A stretch of DNA of 64,000 nt from Hymenobacter sp. BRD128 (lineage in GTDB: Bacteria > Bacteroidota > Bacteroidia > Cytophagales > Hymenobacteraceae), in contig NZ_CP053908.1 of NCBI RefSeq assembly GCF_013256625.1, forward strand, positions 4,092,001 through 4,156,000, read 5' to 3'. Shown in pieces: positions 17,518 to 26,259 of this stretch (the first letter of the stretch is position 1; each line of letters opens with the position of its first letter). A program made the position numbers and the translations under genes. The notes beneath the pieces were generated by a model. It was not told where the DNA came from. It made no database searches and saw nothing but the letters and a program-made list of their open reading frames with translations.

Positions 17518-18183
17518 CTAGCCAAGCAGGCCATGCCGGGCGGCGTACACTACCAGGCCCGCCGAATTGGGGGCGCTGGTTTTTTCGAGTAGCTTCTGGC
17601 GGTGGCCCTCCACGGTGCGCCGGCTGATAAACAGCTGCTCAGCAATATCGGCGGCTGTGCAGCCCTGGCAGATGAGGCGCAGCACTTCGTGCTCGCGCGT
17701 GGTGAGCTGAACCAGCTCGGGTTGCTTGGGCGTGGGCGTGCGCTCGGGATGCTGCACGCCCCGAATCAGGGCCCGCGAAATGCGGGGTGTGAAGTGAAAG
17801 CCGGTCGTAATAACTTCTTCAATCGTAAGGCGGAGCTGCTCCTGGTCCACGTCTTTGGGCAGGTAGCTGCGGGCGCCGGCCTTCATCATCTGGGTGATGT
17901 ACTTATCAGCCGAAAACATCGAAAGCACGATGATTTTTAAATCCGGAAACTCGCGCAGCAGCTGATGGGCGGCTTCCGGGCCGTCTACGTTCGGCATTTG
18001 CAGGTCGAGCAGCAATACGTCGGGCAGGCGCTGGCGGCAGCTAGCCAGCAGCTCGGGCAGCTCCGAAGTCTCGGTTACGGATGCCACGTAGGGCAGCGCC
18101 TGCAAAATGTAGCGCATTCCCTGCCGAAACAGCTGGTGGTCGTCGAGCAGTGCAATATGAATGGGGGCAGTAGGCGTTGGCAT
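17518..18183 (-). CDS. NarL/LuxR-family response regulator
   Basis: A 221-residue regulator. The receiver domain (about 8-125) has the acidic pair in LLDDHQ, the phospho-acceptor Asp in LLLDLQMPNVDG (about residue 59), Ser in VLSMFS and Lys in YLPKDV. The LuxR-type HTH (about 155-218) shows LTTREHEVLRLICQG and SRRTVEGHRQKLLEK. It is the last gene of the cluster, 42 bp after its histidine kinase. The two palindromic motif pairs flanking the cluster are plausible binding sites, which is inference. Confidence 0.93.
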   Translation of the reverse strand: MPTPTAPIHIALLDDHQLFRQGMRYILQALPYVASVTETSELPELLASCRQRLPDVLLLDLQMPNVDGPEAAHQLLREFPDLKIIVLSMFSADKYITQMMKAGARSYLPKDVDQEQLRLTIEEVITTGFHFTPRISRALIRGVQHPERTPTPKQPELVQLTTREHEVLRLICQGCTAADIAEQLFISRRTVEGHRQKLLEKTSAPNSAGLVVYAARHGLLG

Positions 18184-18225
18184 AGTGAAAGCTGAGATAA
18201 GCGTGGCGCAGTAACTTAGTGAACA

Positions 18226-19038
18226 TCAAGCCGCCGTGGGTGTATCCATTTCGATGAGGGTGCAGGTGCCCTGGCCGGGAGCCGACTGCTGGCTTAGGCG
18301 CGCGCGCAGCATCTGCACGCGCACTTCGATGCTGCGCAGGCCGGCGCCGCCCGAGGCCGGCCGGCTGCTTTCGAGCGCCGCCGAGTCGAAGCCGCAGCCG
18401 TCGTCTTCGACCGCCAGCGAAACCCTGGTGCCGTGCTGGCGCAGCCGCACTTGCAGCAGTGTAGCGCCCCGGGCGTGCTTCTGCGCGTTGTGAATAAGCT
18501 CCTGGCAAATGCGGTACAGGGCCAACTCCTGCGCCAGGGCTAGGGGCTGCTGGTATTCAATGCTCAGTTCCACGTCGAGGGTGCTAGTTTCGTTGCACAC
18601 GTCGGCCAGGTGCTGCAAGGCTTCGGCCAGGCCAAAGCGGTCGAGCACGGCCGGATACAGACTGTGCGAAAGGCCGCGCACGTCGTGCACGGCCTCTCCC
18701 AGAATCTCCTTCACCATGCTGCTCAGGTTGGCCGCCTCTTCGGCGGCGTCGGTGCTTTCGAGGCGGCCCATCAGCAGCTTGGCCGTGGCTAGGGTCGAGC
18801 CAATGCCGTCGTGCAGGTCGCGCCCGATGCGCTCGCGCTCGTGCTCCTGCGCCTCGATAACGGCGGCCAGCAGTTGCTGCTGATATTCGGCTTCGGCGGC
18901 GCGTAGTTGCAACTGCTGTTGCAGCAGGCGCTTTTGGTACACCACCACGAAAAGTACCAGCGCCACCCCCGACAGCAGCATAAAGCTAATGCCACTAATC
19001 AGTAATTGACCAAACGCTAGTTCCGGGGGCGAATCCAT
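18226..19038 (-). CDS. Sensor histidine kinase, HisKA_3 (NarX/DesK) type
   Basis: A 270-residue kinase with one N-terminal membrane helix (about residues 12-32), a coiled coil (about 33-65), the phospho-acceptor region RIGRDLHDGIGSTLATAK (about 70-87) and a C-terminal HATPase_c domain (ELIHNAQKH, EDDGCGFD, GLRSIEVRV). No sensor domain is present, so input probably comes through the 7-TM protein whose gene overlaps this one by 22 nt. Its partner is the NarL-type regulator downstream. Confidence 0.92.
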   Translation of the reverse strand: MDSPPELAFGQLLISGISFMLLSGVALVLFVVVYQKRLLQQQLQLRAAEAEYQQQLLAAVIEAQEHERERIGRDLHDGIGSTLATAKLLMGRLESTDAAEEAANLSSMVKEILGEAVHDVRGLSHSLYPAVLDRFGLAEALQHLADVCNETSTLDVELSIEYQQPLALAQELALYRICQELIHNAQKHARGATLLQVRLRQHGTRVSLAVEDDGCGFDSAALESSRPASGGAGLRSIEVRVQMLRARLSQQSAPGQGTCTLIEMDTPTAA

Positions 19039-19676
19039 AGGGCTACGCAGTAGCAGCTGTACAATACCATGAGCAGCAGGGCATGAATGGCCCAGATGTT
19101 CATGTTTAGCTGCTTGGAATAATGACTGAGCAGAAAGTTACTGAACAAAAGAATCTGGATGTTGCCTAGGTGGTTGATGACCAGGCCTACGGATACCCAG
19201 AACATAGGCTCCCGGTCGAGGCGCGAAATGCGTAACTCGTTGAGTAACTTACGGAAAAATAACCCAACCAGCCCCAGTATCAGGAGGCTTTCGACCAGTT
19301 GGAGCGTCGGCTTAAAATGCACTGCCTCGGGCGCGAATAAGCTGTCGAGAGCGCAATAGGCAACGAAGCTACCCGCCAGCCACGGGCGAACTAGTGAAAA
19401 AGCGGGGGACTTGAGCGCCTTGTCGTAAATCAGTGCCAGCAGCCAGAACTCACCGGCCGAAAAGATGGGATAGATAAGCAGGTTGGGCCGGTGCTGAGCA
19501 TATAAAATGTTGCCAGCCAACTCAGTAACTGCTTCAAAGCCTACAAGCACTAAAAGGTAGCGCAAGTTGCTAGGTAGTTTTTTAAACCGGGCTATTCCAA
19601 TGACGGCCGTGGCAGCTAGTATGATATAGCCAACATGCAGAATAGTGTCGATTGCAAAATATATCTGCCACTTCAT
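19017..19676 (-). CDS. Seven-TM membrane protein, putative sensor partner of the kinase
   Basis: No named family is recognised. The 219-residue protein has seven hydrophobic segments (about residues 5-28, 38-58, 68-88, 98-116, 124-144, 156-182, 192-214) with short loops, so nearly all of it is in the membrane. Its 3' end overlaps the start of the histidine kinase gene by 22 nt, implying translational coupling and joint function. I infer that it supplies the sensing part missing from the kinase. No catalytic motifs are seen. Confidence 0.7.
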   Translation of the reverse strand: MKWQIYFAIDTILHVGYIILAATAVIGIARFKKLPSNLRYLLVLVGFEAVTELAGNILYAQHRPNLLIYPIFSAGEFWLLALIYDKALKSPAFSLVRPWLAGSFVAYCALDSLFAPEAVHFKPTLQLVESLLILGLVGLFFRKLLNELRISRLDREPMFWVSVGLVINHLGNIQILLFSNFLLSHYSKQLNMNIWAIHALLLMVLYSCYCVALWIRPRN

Positions 19677-19738
19677 GAGGGTATTGGTAGCCAGTGAAAG
19701 ATGAGGAACTGTTCCTGGCCGGCAGTTTTCTCCTTGAG

Positions 19739-20554
19739 TTACTTAGTACGGGGGGAGGGCTTGCCCATATCCAGAACGGCGTCGTCGCCAGTGCCAACCT
19801 CAGTACCACCGCCCATCCCGGTACCATCGCCAGGGCCGTGGCCAGTGCCATCATCTTCGCCGTGGCCCGTACCAGGTAATGCTAAGCTTGGGCGCTTCAG
19901 CCGAATTACTAAGCCGAACGTGTAGACTTGTGCCTCGTGCGTGGGGGCTTCAAGGGGCATCGACCGCCAATAGTGGTGCAGCACAAACAAAAGCTCCAGA
20001 TTAGAATCTTTTACCCGTTGGCTGTGCAGCCGGTAGAACATGGCCGTAAATTCTGATATCTCAAATGTGTAGCCTTGCAAAGGGCCATATTGGCTGTCAA
20101 AATACGAGGCCTCGCCTTTGCCATAGGTGGCCCAATTATAAAGCCAGTCTCGCAGCAGTGGGCTGGATACCTGATTTTTATAGCGCATTTCCGTTCCGCC
20201 TACGGCTTCGGTCAGCATGGTCTCGTCGGTGGTAACGTAGCTAGGCACGTAATAAGACGACAAGCGGGTAGTCAGGAAATCTACGGCGAAGAGGGCTACG
20301 CTGAATTGCAGGTGCCCGCTTTCATCAGGCTGCATGATGAACGCAACCTTAATGTGAGTAGCGCCAATAGTGGAAACCAGCTCGAGAATATGCTTCATAC
20401 GGAAGCCGACGCCCTGCAAAATACTTCCTGAGCTATCCAGAAAGCTTTTTTGTAAGATGCTGGGAACGGCTAGGCTGTCTTTCCACAGTTGAGCCAGCGG
20501 TTCGAACTCCTGCTGACCAATTACGTAGGGCTTGGAAGGAGATTCCTGAGACAT
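19739..20554 (-). CDS. Hypothetical protein with Gly/Thr-rich tail, first gene of the signalling locus
   Basis: Unrecognised, 271 residues, no signal peptide and no membrane helix. Residues 1-225 look like a compact soluble domain with many aromatic residues (YYVPSYVTTDETMLTEAVGG, FVLHHYWRSMPLEAP). Residues 226-262 form a low-complexity stretch of Gly, Thr and Asp (for example GTGHGEDDGTGHG), followed by a basic end. It lies 62 bp upstream of the 7-TM gene on the same strand. Its leader has a 35-bp palindrome ending 24 bp before the ATG and two copies of a palindromic motif further up. Confidence 0.65.
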   Translation of the reverse strand: MSQESPSKPYVIGQQEFEPLAQLWKDSLAVPSILQKSFLDSSGSILQGVGFRMKHILELVSTIGATHIKVAFIMQPDESGHLQFSVALFAVDFLTTRLSSYYVPSYVTTDETMLTEAVGGTEMRYKNQVSSPLLRDWLYNWATYGKGEASYFDSQYGPLQGYTFEISEFTAMFYRLHSQRVKDSNLELLFVLHHYWRSMPLEAPTHEAQVYTFGLVIRLKRPSLALPGTGHGEDDGTGHGPGDGTGMGGGTEVGTGDDAVLDMGKPSPRTK

Positions 20555-20577
20555 TAGAAAGAGGGGATAAAGGGAGA

Positions 20578-20665
20578 AAGGCTACTGTAGAAAGCCCCTA
20601 TGCTTATGCACATTGGCTAGAAAAAGCCCCTGTGCATAAGCATAGGGGCTTTCTACAGTAGCCTT
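20578..20665. repeat. 35-bp perfect palindrome with embedded terminator
   Basis: Arms 20578-20612 and 20631-20665 are perfectly complementary around an 18-nt spacer. Read on the minus strand, the first-transcribed arm can instead fold into a shorter hairpin: AAAGCCCCT pairs with AGGGGCTTT (in + coordinates 20644-20652 with 20623-20631), followed by more T. The long and short structures are mutually exclusive, as in attenuators. It sits between mgtE and the 271-aa gene. Confidence 0.75.
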
Positions 20666-20721
20666 CTACCAGTTAGAAGCCGGGTTTGTCGCTGCAAAGA
20701 GACAACCGACGGCCTAGGTGC

Positions 20722-20768
20722 TTGAGCGTATTTCTACGTGGTTTTAAAAACAGGTATTTCTACGTGGT
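20722..20768. promoter_or_regulatory. Paired GTA-N4-TAC operator-like motif, copy 2
   Basis: TTGAGC followed by GTATTTCTAC (20728-20737) and, exactly 26 bp later, GTATTTCTAC (20754-20763), each continuing GTGGT. It lies about 170-215 bp upstream of the first gene of the signalling locus. Confidence 0.6.
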
Positions 20769-20790
20769 CTGCCCCGGCCGAAAGCACGCG

Positions 20791-22173
<1,383 letters not shown>

Positions 22174-22334
22174 GGGCAGAGCTGAAAAATCGGGTGAAGA
22201 CGTTGGGCGAGGCAGTTGTTTCGCTAGGCACTGAGTAGTTGCGGGGCAAAATTACGCCCTAGCCAGCGCTAGGTCGGCAGCCCGGCCAGCATTTTTGGCG
22301 TACTTCGCTGCTGTATCTGCTTTCGATTGTCGTT

Positions 22335-23147
22335 TTGTCTTCCGTTATTCCTTCGTCCGCCGCCACTGCTACGCCCCAGGGCACCATTGTGGTGCTGGGC
22401 GGTGGCTACGACGACCCCACGCTAGCCCTGCTGGCCGAGCTGCTGCCCGCCCGCACCGCCCGCATCGAGATTCTGACTACCGCCACGGCCCACGAGCCGG
22501 CCCGCACCCACGCCGCCTACGCCCGCGTGCTGCACAAGCTGGGCTGCCCCCACGTAGGCCACCTGCAGGTCGATGAAGACCACCCCGCCGATGCCCTGGC
22601 CACGCTAGCCCGCCTGCGGGCCGCCGCGCTCGTATTCCTCACCGGCGGCGACCAGGAGCGTCTCACCGAATTGCTGCTGGGTACCGAGTTTCTGGAAGTA
22701 CTGCGCCGCCGCTGCCAGCACGAGACCGGGTTTATCTTGGCCGGCACCAGCGCCGGCGCCTCGGCGCTGGGCGGCCAGATGCTAGTGGCTGGCCGGGGCT
22801 GGCGCAGCCTGCTGGCTGGCGGCATTGAGGTGATTCCGGGGCTGGCCATTTTGCCCAACCTGCTGATAGACCAGCACTTTGCCGAGCGCGCCCGCTACCC
22901 GCGCCTGCTGCATGCCGTGCTGGCCCACCCCACGCTGCTGGGCCTGGGCCTTAGCGAAGAAACGGGCGTTATTTTCCGTCCCGGCCGGGCGCCCGAAGTA
23001 TTTGGCGATGAAGTAGTAGTGCTCGTCGATGGCCGCCACCTCACGGCCAGCAACTACGCTACGCAGCCGGCTGGCCAGCCTATCGGCGGCCAAGGGTTTC
23101 GGCTGAGCCTGCTGGTGAAGGGCGACAAGATTGAAGCTGAAATTTAG
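22335..23147 (+). CDS. Cyanophycinase-family (S51) peptidase
   Basis: A 270-residue protein of the serine peptidase S51 family. FLTGGDQERL (about residue 105) and the nucleophile motif AGTSAGASALGG (about 137-148) are present, together with GLGLSEETG. Cyanophycinase releases beta-Asp-Arg dipeptides from cyanophycin; relatives are dipeptidase E-like. The start is TTG at 22335; the first in-frame ATG is inside the catalytic domain. No cyanophycin synthetase or isoaspartyl peptidase gene is in the window, so the true substrate is open. Confidence 0.85.
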   Translation: MSSVIPSSAATATPQGTIVVLGGGYDDPTLALLAELLPARTARIEILTTATAHEPARTHAAYARVLHKLGCPHVGHLQVDEDHPADALATLARLRAAALVFLTGGDQERLTELLLGTEFLEVLRRRCQHETGFILAGTSAGASALGGQMLVAGRGWRSLLAGGIEVIPGLAILPNLLIDQHFAERARYPRLLHAVLAHPTLLGLGLSEETGVIFRPGRAPEVFGDEVVVLVDGRHLTASNYATQPAGQPIGGQGFRLSLLVKGDKIEAEI

Positions 23148-23234
23148 AATTTGAAAGGCAGCGGGTAGGATTGCCGCTAGGGTAATTCTTCCTGCCAAAT
23201 TCCTCAGTAGTGCTAGCCGGGCACCAAAACCCGA

Positions 23235-23242
23235 TACTTTTG
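23235..23242 (+). promoter_or_regulatory. -7 promoter element for the MORN-like lipoprotein gene
   Basis: TACTTTTG matches TAnnTTTG, 36 bp before the ATG at 23278, and argues against the upstream in-frame start at 23245. Confidence 0.55.
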
Positions 23243-23277
23243 CGTTGGGCTGCCGGATAATTTCAGTACTCATTTCC

Positions 23278-24378
23278 ATGTCGTTGCTTCGTTCTCGGGC
23301 GCTGCTGGGGCTGCTGGCCCTGCTGGCGGTGGCCTGCACCCGCAAAACGGTTTCGTTCAACTCACGCCCCGGCGACATAGCCGTGGCTAGCCTCGGCGCG
23401 CCCGGCGATACGCTCACCACCACCGCCCGCAAAGGCGCGCCCAAACTCAGCACGGCCGGCAAGAAAGCCGTGCTCACCAAGGCCGAAGAAAAGGCCGCCA
23501 AGGACGAGGAAAAAGCTGCCCAGCGCAACAAGCCCATCAAGAAAAAGATATTTCTGGGCGAGCGCATTAAGAAGGCTTATGTGAAGTCGGGCCCCAAGGG
23601 CCGCAACCAGATTGTTGAGGTGTTTTATTACCTCAAAACGTTTAAGCAGCCCGACCCAATGGCGCCGGCCGCCTACTACTACAGCGCCAAAAAACATAAA
23701 ATATACAAGGCCATCGGTGAGCTGGATGCCTCAACTGATAAGGTGCTGCACGGCCCCTACAAGAAAATGCAGAATAACCAGGTGCTCGAAACCGGTTACT
23801 TTGCCCATGGCACCCGCCACCTGCGCTGGGAAAAATTTGACGTGAAGGGTAACCTTCTTACCAAAACCCACTACGAAATGGGCTTCCCGCGCGATGCCAA
23901 CATCAGCTATTACGACGCCGGCCAGACGATGCTGAGGGAAGTAGTGCCCTACGTAAACGGCAAGCTGGAAGGCGATTACGCAAAGTTTCGCAACGATGGC
24001 CGCCGCGAGTGGACCGGCCACTTCGAGAACGGCCGCCGGGTAGGGGAGTGGACCAACTTCGGCGACTACAAAAAGTATCCGCACTACGTGTTTCAGTACG
24101 GCGAGAGCGGCTACGAGCCCGAGGTAGAAGAGCCCGAGCTGGTGCGCGAATACAGCCGCGGCGGCTCCGTCATCTTCGATAAGGAGAAGAATATCGACAA
24201 GCGCGGCGAGGCCGACCCCGACGCCGCACCCGTCAAGGACACGCGCCGCCCCGGCAACCACGGCGCCCCCGTGCCGCGCCCGCCCGTGCGCAAGGCCCAG
24301 GACCGCCGCCCCGGCTACCACCCGCCGGCCGCTACGCCGCCCGCCGTGTCGCCCACGCCAGCCCCGACGGCGAATTGA
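23278..24378 (+). CDS. Lipoprotein with MORN-like repeats
   Basis: A 366-residue lipoprotein: a signal peptide with lipobox LLAVAC (Cys about residue 19), a Lys/Ala-rich charged segment (about 55-100), then MORN-like repeats (about 150-270: YKKMQNNQVLETGYFAHGTR, YVNGKLEGDYAKFRNDGRRE, ENGRRVGEWTNF). The C-terminal tail is rich in Pro, Arg and Ala. MORN-like variants are common in Bacteroidota envelope proteins, function unknown. The start was chosen by signal peptide and the -7 promoter element. Confidence 0.8.
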   Translation: MSLLRSRALLGLLALLAVACTRKTVSFNSRPGDIAVASLGAPGDTLTTTARKGAPKLSTAGKKAVLTKAEEKAAKDEEKAAQRNKPIKKKIFLGERIKKAYVKSGPKGRNQIVEVFYYLKTFKQPDPMAPAAYYYSAKKHKIYKAIGELDASTDKVLHGPYKKMQNNQVLETGYFAHGTRHLRWEKFDVKGNLLTKTHYEMGFPRDANISYYDAGQTMLREVVPYVNGKLEGDYAKFRNDGRREWTGHFENGRRVGEWTNFGDYKKYPHYVFQYGESGYEPEVEEPELVREYSRGGSVIFDKEKNIDKRGEADPDAAPVKDTRRPGNHGAPVPRPPVRKAQDRRPGYHPPAATPPAVSPTPAPTAN

Positions 24379-24446
24379 GAAGCTGACGGGGGGCCTGAAC
24401 ACTCACCTTGGCGATAATTTCTCATGCCCCATGCCAACTTCTCAAC

Positions 24447-24806
24447 TCAATAGAAAGCATCCTCAAACGCCTCCAGTCGGAAGCCGCTGTGCAGCTGCGT
24501 CACGGCCAAGATATCGAAGCGGATGTCGCCGCGCCAGTCCAGCTCCTCTTGCAGGTGCGTGGCAGCCAGCCGAAAAAGCTCTTTTTTGCGGGCCGAAACA
24601 AAGGTCTCGGGTGGGCCATACTGGCCGCCCGAGCGGGTTTTTACTTCCACAAATACCAGCAGCGTCGTGCCCTGGCGCACCACCAGGTCTACCTCGGCCC
24701 GGCCGTGGCGGTAGCCCTGGGTTAAGACTTCGTAGCCCGCCCGCCGATAAAAGTCGGCAGCGGCGGCTTCGCCGGCTTGCCCCAGGGCGTGCGCAGTGGT
24801 TGGCAT
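24447..24806 (-). CDS. YraN family protein (UPF0102)
   Basis: A 119-residue protein of the YraN/UPF0102 family, with a predicted restriction-endonuclease-like fold. Visible features are GEAAAADFYRRAGYEVL at the N-terminus and RAEVDLVVRQG then LVFVEVKTRSGGQYG, the D-x(n)-ExK pattern of that nuclease superfamily. Function is not firmly known. It lies alone and convergent with the MORN-like lipoprotein gene. Confidence 0.9.
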   Translation of the reverse strand: MPTTAHALGQAGEAAAADFYRRAGYEVLTQGYRHGRAEVDLVVRQGTTLLVFVEVKTRSGGQYGPPETFVSARKKELFRLAATHLQEELDWRGDIRFDILAVTQLHSGFRLEAFEDAFY

Positions 24807-24911
24807 AACTAATTGGTTGAGAGCTTGAGGAGCTTATAAAAAATGGTTGTAAGCTGGGCAAGTAGGCGGGCTAGCCCAGCCGGCGCGCAAGCTAAACCAT
24901 TTGGTGCGAAG

Positions 24912-24919
24912 TAACTTTG
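24912..24919 (+). promoter_or_regulatory. -7 promoter element for lipB
   Basis: TAACTTTG matches TAnnTTTG, 33 bp upstream of the ATG at 24952, and excludes the in-frame GTG at 24901 as the start. Confidence 0.55.
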
Positions 24920-24951
24920 CCTCACCAGCCCGTCTTTTTTCTGCCTTCCCG

Positions 24952-25788
24952 ATGGATATATACCCGGCCTGCGTGGCCCCCATTGCTCCGGTAGCCGAAA
25001 CCGCTGCGGCTGTATCAGCGGCCGAACCGTCAGGCGCTACTGCCCAGCGCGGCATTCAGGTGCAGCGGCTGGGTCTGGTGCCCTACGTGCCCACCTGGGA
25101 CTTGCAGGAGCACTTACTAGCCGATACGCTGGCTATTAAAGCGCACAATCGCCAAGCCGAGGCGGCTAGCCAGCCGCCGCAGCCTACGCCCAATCACCTG
25201 CTTTTTTGCCAGCACCCGCCCACCTACACGCTGGGCAAGAGCGGCAAGCCCGAGCACCTGCTGCTCGATGAGGCGGCCCTGGCGGCGCACGGCGCCACGT
25301 TTCACCGCATCAACCGAGGCGGCGACATCACCTTCCACGGCCCTGGCCAGCTGGTGGCGTATCCGCTGCTCGACCTCGAAAACTTTCGGCCCGACATTCA
25401 TTGGTATCTGCGGGCGCTCGAAGAGGCGGTTATTCAAACCCTGGCTACGTATGGACTGCGCGCCGGCCGCATCGCGGGCCTTACCGGCGTGTGGCTAGGG
25501 TGGGAAGCAGGCGCCGCCAACCCGCGCAAAATCTGCGCAATGGGCGTGCGGTGCAGCCGCTGGGTCACGCTCCACGGCCTGGCCCTCAACGTTAATACCG
25601 ACCTTACTTATTTTGGCTACATCGTGCCCTGCGGCATCACCGACAAGGCCGTGACCTCGCTGCAAGCCGAGCTGGGCCGCGCCGTGCCCGTAGCGGAAGT
25701 GCAGGAGCGCCTGCTGGCCGCCCTGCTGGTGCAGTTCGACGCCCGCGTGGTGGCCGCGCCAATGGCAAGCCCTTTGTCTGCTTCATGA
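24952..25788 (+). CDS. lipB: Octanoyl-[ACP]:protein N-octanoyltransferase
   Basis: Transfers octanoate from ACP to lipoyl domains, the first step of lipoate synthesis. About 278 aa with a short non-conserved N-terminal extension. Family motifs are CQHPPTYTLGKSG, NRGGDITFHGPGQLVAYP, the catalytic Lys in PRKICAMGVR and the catalytic Cys in YIVPCGI (about residue 228). The following gene overlaps by 4 nt (ATGA), so the two are translationally coupled. Confidence 0.94.
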   Translation: MDIYPACVAPIAPVAETAAAVSAAEPSGATAQRGIQVQRLGLVPYVPTWDLQEHLLADTLAIKAHNRQAEAASQPPQPTPNHLLFCQHPPTYTLGKSGKPEHLLLDEAALAAHGATFHRINRGGDITFHGPGQLVAYPLLDLENFRPDIHWYLRALEEAVIQTLATYGLRAGRIAGLTGVWLGWEAGAANPRKICAMGVRCSRWVTLHGLALNVNTDLTYFGYIVPCGITDKAVTSLQAELGRAVPVAEVQERLLAALLVQFDARVVAAPMASPLSAS

Positions 25789-26207
25789 AACAGGATATTT
25801 CGTTTGACCCGGTAGCGGGCGTTTCCATTGCCATTGTGCCTGATGAGCAGGGTGCACCCGGCACCGCCGGCCAGCCCGCCTGGACGGTTTACTTGCTGAA
25901 TGATAATGACATGCCGCTCGAAACCGTCCTCATCGCGGCCGAAGGCTACGGCACCCAGCCCACCGGTGAAGCCGTGCGCACCTCCACGCTGCGCTACCGG
26001 TTCGAGCGGGTGGCGCCCCGCTCGGCCACGCCGGTCGAGCTGATTGACCCCGCCGTTTTTCACCTCACCAACCAGTATTGGGTGAGCTACTACCAGGAAG
26101 GGCGCATTTTCGACAAGAAGTTTTTGTTTGTGCCCGATTCCATTGTGCCGGCCAATCTTAGCCCGCTAGCCCTGCTGGGCGGGCGGGCGGGCGTGCTGCA
26201 CAGCTAG
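25785..26207 (+). CDS. Conserved hypothetical protein coupled to lipB
   Basis: A 140-residue soluble protein, no signal peptide, beta-rich by appearance (AWTVYLLNDNDMPLETVLI, TLRYRFERVAP, QYWVSYYQEGRIFDKKFLF). No named domain is recognised. The ATG overlaps the lipB stop by 4 nt, so it is co-translated with lipB; whether it is functionally linked to lipoylation is unknown. Confidence 0.75.
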   Translation: MKQDISFDPVAGVSIAIVPDEQGAPGTAGQPAWTVYLLNDNDMPLETVLIAAEGYGTQPTGEAVRTSTLRYRFERVAPRSATPVELIDPAVFHLTNQYWVSYYQEGRIFDKKFLFVPDSIVPANLSPLALLGGRAGVLHS

Positions 26208-26259
26208 CCCCTGCGCCAGCGAGTTCTTTGTTTTATCTGTTATATCCCGCTACTTCCTA

